NCBI RefSeq assembly: GCF_031569985.1
Contig: NZ_JAMQKA010000009.1
Location: 86,270-150,269 of the forward strand
Direction of reading: 5' to 3'
From: JAMQKA01 sp031569985
Lineage (GTDB): Bacteria; Bacteroidota; Rhodothermia; Balneolales; Balneolaceae
Length of the DNA: 64,000 bases
Position numbers and translations under genes: made by a program. Shown here one piece after another: positions 43,629 through 53,700 of this stretch. The notes beneath the pieces were generated by a model, which was not told the DNA's origin, searched no databases, and saw only the letters and a list, made by a program, of their open reading frames with translations. Numbering within the stretch: the stretch's first letter is position 1; every line of letters starts with the position of its first letter.

Positions 43629-43785
43629 GTAGTAGTAAGGGAATATCCCACTCTTACTATTCCAGGGATACTGGAATTATAACTCCAATCACTGTGGAGT
43701 GGTAAGTCCAATCGGAACGTACTAGTTAGGGCAGGCACCCCAGGGATTAAAACCCTAAAGAGGGGTGACAGGATCTGTCACCCCT
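43629..43785. repeat. Second hairpin cluster, right side of the array/IS
   Basis: After the inverted copy GTAGTAGTAAGG come ATTCCAG/CTGGAAT (43659-43677), ACTCCA/TGGAGT (43682-43700) and the perfect 10-bp stem AGGGGTGACA/TGTCACCCCT (43761-43785). The last one may end transcripts entering from the left, although only TTTATAT follows. The rest of the gap to rmuC holds tandem AACCTTCAAC-like words (43890-43930). Confidence 0.7.
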
Positions 43786-43935
43786 AGTTTATATCTTGCC
43801 CCTAAGTTTGAAAGTGAAAAAAGGGCAATAAGCAGAATTCTCAGAATTATTAAACTTTCTACCTTTTACTTTCTACATTCAACTGGAAGAACCTTCAACA
43901 TTTAACCTTCAACCTTTTAACCTTCAACAACTCCA

Positions 43936-45321
43936 ATGCAACTGATCTCAATCGCATTCATCGTCGTTGGTCTCATTCTTGGATATCTCATCGCCTACTT
44001 CCAGCTCAAAAGCAGCCAAGCCCTCAGTAAAGAGGAAGCCGATGCCCTGGAGCAGGAACGGGAGCAGGCACTGCAGACCGTCAGCCGGCTGGAGGAGCGC
44101 AACAGCAATCTTGCGGAACAGCTGGATTCCACCGAGACAGAGCTGAAGCAGGCTGAGTCCAAAGCCAACGAAGCTGAGAAGCAGCTGGCCGAGCTCAATG
44201 CCGACTACCGCAACCTGAAGGAGCGGCTGGATGAGCAGAAGGAGGAGATGAAGGAGCTGCAGGACCGGTTCAAGGATGAGTTTGAGAACCTGGCCAACAA
44301 GATCCTGGAGGAGAAGAGCAAGAAGTTTACCGAGCACAACCGTGAGAAGATGGACGAGTTGCTGAAGCCGCTCAGCGAGAAGATGGAGGCGTTCAAGAAG
44401 AAGGTGGAGGAGACGCACAAAGAGGAGCTGGAAGCACGCGGCTCGCTCAAAAATGAGCTGAAGAACCTTATGGACCTCAACAAGCAGATGAGCGAAGAGG
44501 CCAAGAACCTGACCAAAGCCCTGAAAGGGGAGTCCAAGACCCAGGGCGCATGGGGAGAAGTGATTTTGCAGCGCATCCTGGAGCGGTCGGGGCTCCGCAA
44601 AGGCAAGGAGTACTTGATGCAGGAGAGCATTACCAACGGTGATGGCCGCCGCCTGCAGCCCGATGTGGTGGTGAAGCTGCCCGACGAAAAGCACCTGATT
44701 ATCGACTCAAAGGTCTCGCTTACCGCCTACGAGCGTTACTCTTCGGCTGATGATGAGGAGAAACAACAGCAGGCCCTGAAGCAGCACGTCGCCTCGCTGC
44801 GCAGCCATGTGAAAGGTCTTAGCAGCAAAAACTACCAGCAGCTTTACGGCGGCAATAGCCCCGACTTTGTGCTGATGTTCGTGCCTATCGAATCGGCCTT
44901 CGGCGTGGCCCTGCAGTATGACGCTGACCTCTATTACGAGGCTTTCGAGAAGAATATCGTGATCGTGAGTCCCTCCACGCTGCTGGCCACGCTGGCTACC
45001 ATCGACAGCGTGTGGAAGCAGGAACGCCAGAATCGGTATGCCATGGAGATCGCCGAACGGGGCGGGGCGCTGTATGACAAGTTTGCCCTGTTCGTGGAGA
45101 GCATGCAGGACATCGGCATGCGGATGCGGCAGACCCGCGAAAGCTATGACGAGGCGATGAGCCGCCTTTCTACGGGACACGGCAGCCTAACCCGACAGGT
45201 GGAGATGCTCAAGGAACTGGGGGCCAAGGCCTCCAAGCAACTCCCGGAGAGTATGACCGAGAAGCCTGGAATATTGGAAGAAAAGGCAGAATCGTTTGCT
45301 GATGATGTAGAACAAGAATAG
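43936..45321 (+). CDS. rmuC: DNA recombination protein RmuC
   Basis: 461 residues: an N-terminal membrane helix (about 5-22), a long Glu/Gln/Lys-rich coiled coil (about 28-185), then the RmuC nuclease-like domain (about 190-400) with TQGAWGEVILQRILERSGL, GRRLQPDVVVKLPD, LIIDSKVSLTAYERY and FVLMFVPIESAF. RmuC limits DNA inversions and rearrangements at short inverted repeats in E. coli. It stands alone; the repeat-rich zone lies upstream and a long hairpin directly downstream. Confidence 0.94.
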   Translation: MQLISIAFIVVGLILGYLIAYFQLKSSQALSKEEADALEQEREQALQTVSRLEERNSNLAEQLDSTETELKQAESKANEAEKQLAELNADYRNLKERLDEQKEEMKELQDRFKDEFENLANKILEEKSKKFTEHNREKMDELLKPLSEKMEAFKKKVEETHKEELEARGSLKNELKNLMDLNKQMSEEAKNLTKALKGESKTQGAWGEVILQRILERSGLRKGKEYLMQESITNGDGRRLQPDVVVKLPDEKHLIIDSKVSLTAYERYSSADDEEKQQQALKQHVASLRSHVKGLSSKNYQQLYGGNSPDFVLMFVPIESAFGVALQYDADLYYEAFEKNIVIVSPSTLLATLATIDSVWKQERQNRYAMEIAERGGALYDKFALFVESMQDIGMRMRQTRESYDEAMSRLSTGHGSLTRQVEMLKELGAKASKQLPESMTEKPGILEEKAESFADDVEQE

Positions 45322-45323
45322 CA

Positions 45324-45391
45324 GCGTAATGCGTGATACGTAATGCGTAATTATTTTGTGTTTATTACGCATTACGTATCACGCATTACGC
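45324..45391. terminator. Perfect 28-bp inverted repeat after rmuC
   Basis: The arms at 45324-45351 and 45364-45391 are perfect complements around a 12-base loop and contain repeats of GCGTAATGCG and ACGTAATGCGTAAT. It begins three bases after the rmuC stop, so it may end or protect the transcript. The stem is far longer than a normal terminator and there is no T run after it. Confidence 0.6.
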
Positions 45392-45430
45392 ATTTACTTA
45401 TTGAAATATAGTTGGCATATTCTGCCTGTT

Positions 45431-46021
45431 ATGAAACTAATCCATCTTTTATTACCCGCTGTTTTTTTCCTCCTTTCAGTAGCCCTGCCGGCAATGGCAC
45501 AGCCTGAAACAACCGGTTTGGGCGCTAGTACCCAAGCTCGTTCAGGATCTGAGGCTATCAACCAGGCTATTGTCAACACGGCAACACCAATTGCGGTGGG
45601 GATTGGTACTGTTAAATTGTTCAACAACAATACGATCCAGACCATGGGGGCTTCACTTGCACTTTACGGGTTGATCGTCGGCCCTTCTACCGGCAATTTT
45701 TATGGTAATGATTATCTGCGTGGGGGACTCGGGGCTCTGACCCGCGTTGGGGCGGCCTTTCTACTACAGGATGCCACAAGTGAAGTGTTTGGCCGCGATT
45801 TTGCCGATGCGCTGAATGTTGATAATGAGCCCGTTTCTATTGAGGATACCAATATCATTGTGGGCAGTGCCCTGCTGGTTGGCACCATCGTCTACAATAT
45901 TGCATCGGCACCTGCCTCGGTACGTGAGTACAACCAGAGTATGGGATATGCCATGGAGATCAGGAGTCTTCAGGGGACCAATCGTTCGGTACCTATGATT
46001 ACAGCAAGGATCAGTTTTTAG
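45431..46021 (+). CDS. Secreted protein of unknown function
   Basis: 196 residues from the ATG at 45431; earlier in-frame codons lie in the hairpin and are not coding. Signal peptide (1-23, ending LPAMAQ), then a Gly/Ala-rich chain with three mildly hydrophobic stretches (IQTMGASLALYGLIVGP, GGLGALTRVGAAFLL, IIVGSALLVGTIVYNIASAP). It ends MITARISF, an aromatic C-terminus compatible with an outer-membrane location. No family recognised. Confidence 0.68.
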   Translation: MKLIHLLLPAVFFLLSVALPAMAQPETTGLGASTQARSGSEAINQAIVNTATPIAVGIGTVKLFNNNTIQTMGASLALYGLIVGPSTGNFYGNDYLRGGLGALTRVGAAFLLQDATSEVFGRDFADALNVDNEPVSIEDTNIIVGSALLVGTIVYNIASAPASVREYNQSMGYAMEIRSLQGTNRSVPMITARISF

Positions 46022-46167
46022 GTGATATAGTTTCGCAGGTGATGGCAGGGAAATACTTGAAAAGAAAGAACTTATGGAGTTGTGCTTAGAATTTTTTTAG
46101 CATAAATTTCTCGCCCTCTTCAATTATTCACTCCTCATACCTCAATCCTTTAAATACCTTCCATCCC

Positions 46168-47067
46168 TCAATCCCTCTTAAATCCCAACGGTTCCACAAG
46201 GGAGGCCAGGGTCTTGCCATCGTGGTTTGATATTGCCGCATACCAAGTGTTGTCCCATTTCCAGGATACCACGTGTTTCCCATTCACATTCCTGATATGA
46301 AAATCCTTGGCTTTAATACACGAGTTGACCGCTTCCTGGCTGCGCGATAACTCTTCAAACCGTTTCAGATCGGTGATTTTGAAGGCAAAAATATAGATGT
46401 ATTGATCCTCTGACGGTAGGTAATATTCCATCAACGGCGTTTTGAAACCAGGCACAAAGTCGCTAAAAACCACACCCTTGAATTCAGCATTCTTCAAAGG
46501 GGGCACCGTCACAGGCATGTCAAACGCGTGGGCCAGTTCCAGTTCAGCATTAGCAATACTGGCCGTCGATATAGTCGGCTTAATCATCTTGCCTTCATGC
46601 TTTATAAAATGATTATAGGCATACTCCTCTACATTATATGAATTGACCGGAGACTGCATGTAAAAGTTGATACCAAACACGATTGCTGCGACCAAGATTG
46701 AGGCTGCAGCAGCATATCTCCATGTGCTACTCCTTTTAGTGGCAGGTGAAGTAGCTTTTTCTGTGGTCATGGAGTGTTCGGTGGGCATATCATAGATCGG
46801 TTCCTCCTTTGGCTCACTATTGCCAGATTGCTGAGTGTCCAGAAAATGTTGTATACGTTTTTTTAGTCGATCCGGGGCATTGGCACACGGACACCTCGTG
46901 GAAATCACATTTTTGAGCTTTTTGGCCGACTCATATTTTGACCGAACAGATTGGTCCTGCTGAATATAGGCCAGAAAAGCGATACGCGTATCCTCATCAA
47001 CCTCATCATCTACCACCGGTGTGATAAGCTCTAATGCTTCTTTTCTGGTAAGCTTACTTCCAGACAT
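46168..47067 (-). CDS. Anti-sigma-factor-like single-pass membrane protein
   Basis: 299 residues. A helical cytoplasmic N-terminus (ITPVVDDEVDEDTRIAFLAY, ending near CPCANAPDRLKKRI) and one membrane helix at about 112-131 (AAAASILVAAIVFGINFYM) precede a 165-residue periplasmic domain. This is the layout of membrane anti-sigma factors. No sigma gene is adjacent (the ECF pair at 59.6 kb has its own partner) and the zinc-binding His-Cys-Cys motif is incomplete. Confidence 0.6.
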   Translation of the reverse strand: MSGSKLTRKEALELITPVVDDEVDEDTRIAFLAYIQQDQSVRSKYESAKKLKNVISTRCPCANAPDRLKKRIQHFLDTQQSGNSEPKEEPIYDMPTEHSMTTEKATSPATKRSSTWRYAAAASILVAAIVFGINFYMQSPVNSYNVEEYAYNHFIKHEGKMIKPTISTASIANAELELAHAFDMPVTVPPLKNAEFKGVVFSDFVPGFKTPLMEYYLPSEDQYIYIFAFKITDLKRFEELSRSQEAVNSCIKAKDFHIRNVNGKHVVSWKWDNTWYAAISNHDGKTLASLVEPLGFKRD

Positions 47068-47171
47068 CCTTATAACCCCTCAGTCGATCTGCTGACATTT
47101 TTCCATATACTATTCAATTCCTAACTGACAACATCAACGGTTTAATGAGTGTTCCAAATACAAATAAAAAA

Positions 47172-48053
47172 CTACACCTTGCTTGATACCAGGTAGAACC
47201 CGTCCAAAACGGGCATAGAGATATCGGCTGGAACCAATAGTTTTTGCCGCATAGTGCTGGCATTTAGCATCCTGGTGTTGCCGAAACCAACCGAATCAAG
47301 CGTAGATTCGTACTCTTCTTTTGACCAGCCCAGCCGAATTTTTTCCCCAACCATCGTTACGCCGGCTTTAAATACGGATCTGCGAACAACCGACAGCTCA
47401 TCGAGAGCGAATATGGTGCTGATCAAAGTCGCTTTATTGTTAAAAAAAGTTACCAGATCTTCAAGGATTTTTTTGCTTTGTTCCGGATATAGGTAATCAA
47501 AGAAGCCTTCAGCAACAATCACCGTCTTTCGATTGGGGTCCAACGGGGGGATTAGTTCCAAATTGATCTTATTATTCCCCTCCGAAACGTGATGAGAAAG
47601 CAGATGCAGATTGGCATTTTGCATGCCGTGCTGTTTTATAAATTGCTCCTTCAGCGATGCCATACCCGGTGCGTCAATCTCGAAACTACAGGTTCCTTTT
47701 TGTGAGTGGAGCATTGCCAGGTGGTCAAAACCGGCCCCCAGCACCAGCAATTGCTCATAGCCGCTGTCAAGCAGCTGATCCACCTGCTGACCGATAAAAT
47801 ATTTGCGCATGATGATGTGCATCAGGTCGCCGGGCAGCAGCAGCTCTTCAGAAAAGAGGAAGAACCTGCGTATCCATTTTTTCTTTAGTACAGAATGGTA
47901 TAAGTGCAACGGTTTAGGCAAAAATTGAACCAACCGGTCATAAAACCGGATGATCTTCTCATCAAACCAAGAGCGGTAGGGATCTGTCTGGGTGAGCCCA
48001 TAGAATTTTATCGCTATAAAAGCTGCCGTCTGGCTAATCTGGTTTGGTTGCAT
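47172..48053 (-). CDS. LCM-family class I methyltransferase
   Basis: 293 residues. The SAM-binding motif is LLVLGAGFDHLAM (near residue 105), followed by the acidic ligand in SFEIDAPGMASLKEQF and VIVAEGFFDYLYPEQSKKIL, the pattern of leucine-carboxyl-methyltransferase-like enzymes. The substrate is unknown. It is leftward, between the anti-sigma-like gene and the pseudouridine synthase, with gaps that suggest separate or weakly linked transcription. Confidence 0.8.
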   Translation of the reverse strand: MQPNQISQTAAFIAIKFYGLTQTDPYRSWFDEKIIRFYDRLVQFLPKPLHLYHSVLKKKWIRRFFLFSEELLLPGDLMHIIMRKYFIGQQVDQLLDSGYEQLLVLGAGFDHLAMLHSQKGTCSFEIDAPGMASLKEQFIKQHGMQNANLHLLSHHVSEGNNKINLELIPPLDPNRKTVIVAEGFFDYLYPEQSKKILEDLVTFFNNKATLISTIFALDELSVVRRSVFKAGVTMVGEKIRLGWSKEEYESTLDSVGFGNTRMLNASTMRQKLLVPADISMPVLDGFYLVSSKV

Positions 48054-48116
48054 ATGTGCGAAACGTATCGATTTTTGCTATCAAGCCCAACAGATTTGGC
48101 TGGAATTCGTCCGTTC

Positions 48117-48815
48117 TCACTTGGCACAGTTAAACAGGCTCCAGGGTTCAGCTTTCGGCGAAGGGAGTGTCAGCTGGACATCCTCTTTGCTCATGGGGTG
48201 CTGAAAAATGAGCTCGACAGCGCGCAATGCCATGGTTCGGCCATCCGGCTGTCGGCGACCATATTTGTAATCGCCCCATACCGGGTAGCCCTCTTCGGCC
48301 AGCTGCACCCGTATTTGGTGGGGACGTCCAGTCTGCAGGTGAACAGCCAGCAGGCTGAGTTCTTCCTGTTGCTCCAGCCTTTGGAAGGAGAGAATCGCCT
48401 TTTTGCTGTCCTGGTTTTTGGGAGAGGCAGTAGTGACCCGGTTGCGATTCCTGTTCTTCACCAGGTGATGCGTTAGGAAACCGTTGAGAGGCGGATCTCC
48501 ATACACGATGGCGTGATAGGTCTTTTGAACAGTACGATCCCGCAACTGATCGCTAAGTTGTTTGGCAGCCTTTTGGGTTTTGGCCAGGAGCATCAATCCG
48601 CCAACAGGGCGATCCAGCCGGTGCACAAGACCGAGGTAGACATTCCCTCTATTGTTATATTCCTGCCTGAGATACTGCTTGCAGAGCGTCACCACATCGG
48701 GATCCCCGGTGTGATCCTCCTGGGAGAGCAGTTCATGGGGCTTGTCGATGACGAGGAGGTAATTGTCCTCAAAAACAATGGGAATGTCTGGCGACGTGCT
48801 TGTAGACTTGTTCAT
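48117..48815 (-). CDS. RluA-family pseudouridine synthase
   Basis: Isomerises uridine in rRNA or tRNA. 232 residues without an S4 domain, as in RluA and the shorter relatives. The catalytic aspartate is in GLVHRLDRPVGGLMLLAK (near 67); later blocks are KTYHAIVYGDP, LQTGRPHQIRVQLA and GYPVWGDYKYG. Its start codon overlaps the stop of the upstream symporter gene by one base (TGATG), so the two are co-translated. The target position cannot be told. Confidence 0.9.
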   Translation of the reverse strand: MNKSTSTSPDIPIVFEDNYLLVIDKPHELLSQEDHTGDPDVVTLCKQYLRQEYNNRGNVYLGLVHRLDRPVGGLMLLAKTQKAAKQLSDQLRDRTVQKTYHAIVYGDPPLNGFLTHHLVKNRNRNRVTTASPKNQDSKKAILSFQRLEQQEELSLLAVHLQTGRPHQIRVQLAEEGYPVWGDYKYGRRQPDGRTMALRAVELIFQHPMSKEDVQLTLPSPKAEPWSLFNCAK

Positions 48816-50284
48816 CAGGCGTTAATGTAGCGTTCAATTCGTTTTTTCAGTTCCGGTTCGGTATTCAGGCTAACGACGACCAGCAGGATCACGTTCACTG
48901 CGAGTCCCCAGAGCCCTTCATGTAAAGGCACGGGACGTAAATCCGGATACAAGAGGAAGAAGATTGTTACCAGGATTCCACTGGTTAATCCCGCAAGAGC
49001 TCCTTTGCCGGTGGCACGCCGCCAGTAGAACATAGAGAAAACCGGTGGAAATATCTGTGCCACTCCGCCGTAGGCCCCGAGCAGGAGTGCGACAATGGAA
49101 ACTTCGGAAATGACGGCAAAGTAATAGGCTGTCAATCCGATCAAAACTACCAAGATACGTATGAATCGACGCTGCTTTTCATCATTCATTTCCCCGCGAA
49201 AGAATTTGGTGATGCCGTCCCGTACGGCGATTGAGGCTGCTGAATGAAGAATGGCGTCCCCGGAGGACATCGAGGCCGCAAGGGTTCCGGCAACCACCAG
49301 TCCAACCACAATTACAGGCAGATCAATTTGAGTGAGCAGGAAAGGAACCACAGTATCCGCCTGATCGATACCGGGAAAAGCGAGGATGGCAGAAAATCCA
49401 ATTAGAAGGATAGGGACAATAAAAAGCTGAAAGCTGGGGTATAGGACGACCGTCAGTTTTACGGTCTTGTCGCTGTTGGCAGCAAAAGCCCGCATAAACA
49501 GGTGAGGCCACATCGAAAAACCGATGGCAGAGACAAGTACTGCTGAACTGAATGCCCACCAGTTCCACGGCTTGCCCGCAGCATCCAGTCCCGGGGCGGT
49601 GAGCATCGCTGAGAGATCGCTTTGTGCAATTTGGGTAAACATTTCACCAACGCCGCCATACAATTCATTGGGCAGGTAGATGCCCAAAAACCACGCTATG
49701 ACCATCATGAACAACCCCTGGAACGTGTTGGTCCATCCAACGCCCATGAGCCCACTGTAGAACACGTAGATCAGTACGACCCCGTAGGCCAATGCAGCCC
49801 CCAGCCATTGGGGAATGTGACCTTCACTGATAGTTGAGAGGACGTAACCAGCGCCCTTCATTTGGAGTGTGAGGTACGGAATAAAGGCAATTACACTTAA
49901 AACAGCCAGGAGTACAGAAATCATTTTGCTGTTGAAGCGATCTTCCAGCAGTTCGGCCTGTGTTACAAAGCCATATTTTTCACCCAGTCGACGGGCTTTG
50001 GGACCAAAGAAGTAGAACGGGATAATGCCGGTAGTACCATATGCGATGATGTAAAAGGCTGCTGCGCCCCGGGAATAGGCCCAGCCGGGTCCCCCGAGGA
50101 ATGCAAATGATGAGAATATTGAAGCACCCATCACAAAATAGAGGACCAGGAGGTTCATCCTGCGATCGCCGGCCACAAAACCTGAGACACTACTCGATAC
50201 TTGCAGCCCGGGAATAATCCCCATAGCCAGGGAAATGAGCAGGTACAATCCGCAACAAATAAGTATGATAATCCAGTCTTCCAA
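48815..50284 (-). CDS. Sodium:solute symporter (SSS family)
   Basis: 489 residues with about 13 membrane helices. Family blocks: GFVAGDRRMNLLVLYFVMGAS, GGPGWAYSRGAAAFY near TM2-3, YVFYSGLMGVGWTNTFQGLF and LAASMSSGDAILHSAASI, the last with the Ser/Thr of the sodium site. The substrate is not clear; PanF-like or acetate-like proteins are the nearest in layout. It is preceded six bases upstream by a DUF3311 gene, a usual partner of such symporters. Confidence 0.88.
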   Translation of the reverse strand: MEDWIIILICCGLYLLISLAMGIIPGLQVSSSVSGFVAGDRRMNLLVLYFVMGASIFSSFAFLGGPGWAYSRGAAAFYIIAYGTTGIIPFYFFGPKARRLGEKYGFVTQAELLEDRFNSKMISVLLAVLSVIAFIPYLTLQMKGAGYVLSTISEGHIPQWLGAALAYGVVLIYVFYSGLMGVGWTNTFQGLFMMVIAWFLGIYLPNELYGGVGEMFTQIAQSDLSAMLTAPGLDAAGKPWNWWAFSSAVLVSAIGFSMWPHLFMRAFAANSDKTVKLTVVLYPSFQLFIVPILLIGFSAILAFPGIDQADTVVPFLLTQIDLPVIVVGLVVAGTLAASMSSGDAILHSAASIAVRDGITKFFRGEMNDEKQRRFIRILVVLIGLTAYYFAVISEVSIVALLLGAYGGVAQIFPPVFSMFYWRRATGKGALAGLTSGILVTIFFLLYPDLRPVPLHEGLWGLAVNVILLVVVSLNTEPELKKRIERYINA

Positions 50285-50290
50285 CGAAAG

Positions 50291-50512
50291 TCAGGAGGTT
50301 TGAGATTCAGGGGATTTACGTTCCGGATCAGTAAGGTAATACCAAAGGATAGTCAAAAAAGAGGCGATCAGCATGCCGACAACCCATGCAAATGAAAGCG
50401 GCAAACCCAGGATCATGGGAGAGATATCCGAAAAAAGTGGGTAGACCGGCCAAATGATACTGATTTGGATCAGAAGTATGATGACCAAGAAAATCTTTTT
50501 TCGTGTTGTCAT
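50291..50512 (-). CDS. DUF3311-like small membrane protein
   Basis: 73 residues, two helices (about 8-28 and 33-58) with PVYPLFSDI between and a charged tail DPERKSPES. The size, helix pair and location just before an SSS symporter match DUF3311-type partner subunits. Confidence 0.75.
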   Translation of the reverse strand: MTTRKKIFLVIILLIQISIIWPVYPLFSDISPMILGLPLSFAWVVGMLIASFLTILWYYLTDPERKSPESQTS

Positions 50513-50795
50513 ATTTCAATGGCGGTTTTATGCACTACCAAAAAATTCTGTCCTTTGCTGCCCTTTTGATTAACCGAATGTACTGTTTTGAGTAGGCTAT
50601 TATAACAGTAAAAGATTGCAAGGAAAAGTATTGATAAGAAGAGCTTCCCCGTTAATTTTGTGACATTTTAATCCTAATAAATCCGGCAATCTTTAATTTT
50701 CGTATATCCCCTTAGTTACTTGCTATACAAGTGGAGAATACGAAGTTGAATATGAATACCAGGAAATATTAACGATCGGAAACCAGGAGAAGGCC

Positions 50796-53700
50796 ATGAC
50801 TAAGCAAGCCGAGAAGAGAAACCTGTACTACAAGGGTAATAATATTGTATTGATTGGAGAGGAGACTGGTGGTTTTGGTCCCGGCACCATAATACATATT
50901 GATGCAGATGGCGATGGCGTTTTTGAAAGACAAACAATTGTCGACGCGGAGGGATTGTATACTATCGGTATCGAAATACCTTCAAGTTTGACTCGTGGAA
51001 ACGACGAGTTTTTAAAATCTGAATCGTGCTATGAAACAGCTAATGCCGGCAAAGAGCGGCCTGTCTTGGAGCTCTCAATGTATATGACCTCAGCGGATGA
51101 GAGCCGGGAAAGTCCCACCGAGATACTAAACTGTATACAAATTGATGTAGAAAATCTTGCCGCTTCAGTCCCCGAGAATCTCGTCTATTCTGAATTGGTA
51201 GTTCCCGATAAAGACGAGAATGAGGTAGCCTTGCCAAAAGCTGATGAGCTTCTTCCAGGTATTCCCCTGGAGAAACTAATACCCGTTGAGCCAGGCATCT
51301 GTACTTGCAGTCCCTGTGGGGAAGAAGACACACTGATAGGTTCGTCACTCGAAGCGTACACTCAAAGCTACACACCAACTGAGCATGGGGTAGAATTAGC
51401 GACGGGAAAGATACGGCACCATTTCCCGATTACCGATTTCCAAACCAGAAAACTGGGCTTTAACCTGAACCTGCACCATATCTCACTGACGGATTATAAC
51501 GGCCCCTGGGGACAAAGTATCTCCCACAGTTTTAATATGATGATTATTCGATCCGGAGAACGGACCGGCCAGATTGTTACCCCCGATTTGCGTTGCTATT
51601 ATATCTATTCGGAAGATGGCAAAACCTGGGAACTTCCCTGCGGTTTCTTCTCCAGGTTGACACTTGATCCGAATATGCACCGATGGACACTGACACACTT
51701 CTCAGGATTGGAAACCCAGTTTTTTGAAGGGGCAACAAACTATCCTGGATATCCTGTTCGGATCAGCGATCCCAATGGCAATGAAATGCGCCTGGAGTAC
51801 GATTCTTCGGGTACCCTTTGTCATATAATAACCGATCTTGAACAGGTTCAGACGCTGGATTTTGGATCCGATGGCCGTATCAATTCATTTACTGACCACA
51901 TTCAACGCACCTGGTCGATGCTTCATGATATCGATGGACGCCTGGTCCAGGTTAAGACCCCCGATACCGAGTATGCGGATATCCCGGCCTCCACAGAAAT
52001 TACTGAAAAAGACCTGCCAAGCGTTCTGAAGACCCAAACCCGGGTATGGACACTAGGTTATTTGGACATGGAATTTCCCAATCATATAAGGCAGGTAACA
52101 GATCCTCGCGGGGCGGTGCCCAAAGCTTTTGAATTCGATGAGTATGGTCGAGTGAATGTAGCTCGCATCAACAGCAATGATGTGATTTTCCAATACCAAG
52201 CGGGGAACGAGGAGTTCGCAATACCCATCGCGTTTGAACCGCTCGAGGAGACCAACCTGTGTGTAAGTGTGACCGACCGGGAACAGAATATCTCGGTATA
52301 TGAAATACATGGTGCTGCCGGCGGCCCCTTGAACAAAGATTACCATTTATTTGATGAATATGGCCGTCAACTGGATACACATGGGAAATTTGGGCTTCGA
52401 CGAAAGCTTGAAATTACCGAGTCCGGGAAGGGAAACGAACCTCTCAGGCCCGATGAGCCACCCTTCTGGGAGCAGCGCTGGCTACACGACTGTGACTGCC
52501 TCTCACCGGCCGCTATCGCCGAGCCGTTCCGGGGCGATGAATCCCAAATCGAATATGATGATTGGGGTATCCCCGTGAATTACCCTGTTGATCGGTTTAC
52601 ATACAATACGAATAGGCAGATACTCAGGAGGGAACGCACCGACGGAACCGACAGCATAGTGACAGAATCAACTTATCAGCCGTACAGTTTTGGGGATCAG
52701 GGGCAGTTTTCACGCATGCTGAATCACTCTGAATCCCGGGCATTTGATGATAATCCCATCTATTCGGGCCTCAGTTTTGAACACACCTATGCATATGACT
52801 CTTTTGGCAATAAAACAAGGTATGAATCCCCGGCTGTGACACGGGGCGTTGATACTACCCAGGTAATTGCAGAATCATGGACCTACAATGAATTTGGCCA
52901 AACGCTTATCCATACTGACCCAAATTGCAATCTGACAATACACACATATTTTGACGGGCCAAGCAGTGGCGGAGATATCAATACCAAAGGTGCGTTCGGC
53001 GGCTATCTGCAATCGGTAACACGTGGGGCCGAAGGCTCTTTTGACGCAGTGACAAATATTACCAGCCAGTACAAGGTGAATGCACTGGGGATGATTACCA
53101 AGATGATCGACCACAAAGGATTCTTTTACGACACAGAATACAATGATCTACAGGAAATCACTTGTGAAATTGAGCCTGCTGTCACTCTGCACAATGGGCT
53201 GCAGTTTCGCTATGAAACCCGTTTCATCTATGATGGTGCAGGCAACAAAGTTATTGAACGACGTAGTAATATCGACCTGGATGGAACTGTACCGCAAATT
53301 CAATGGATCGACCGGTCCAAAAGCTTTGACGAGGTTAACAACTTGCTTTCGGACAGGGTGGAGGTGGATGCAGATGATGCCAACGATCTTATCAACCGGT
53401 ATGCGTATGATGGAAATGACGATCCTACTGTGACCCGGAAACCGAAAGGGAACCGGGAATTTTGGCTATATGACGAGCGTCGGCTGCGTTTCAAATTTTT
53501 TTACGGGGTGGCACCTGTTCCTGATCCCAGTCGAACTCCGCTGCTAGACCCAGCTAATAGCCTGGATGATAATCCATCTGCTGTTGATATAAGTTCGGGG
53601 TATCCGTCTGATAAACGAGCTGAAACACTGGAAAATACTTCGTTTGTCGGATTGACAATTAATACCTATGACGCCCGCAGTAATAATGTGGAAAGACTAG

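Noticed and set aside
43948..44694. Leftward 248-codon open frame inside rmuC
   Set aside because: It is a Leu-rich antisense shadow of the Glu/Gln/Lys coiled-coil codons of rmuC.
45356..45430. Upstream start for the secreted protein after rmuC
   Set aside because: The extra 25 codons are translated from the 28-bp inverted repeat, and the signal peptide begins at the ATG at 45431.
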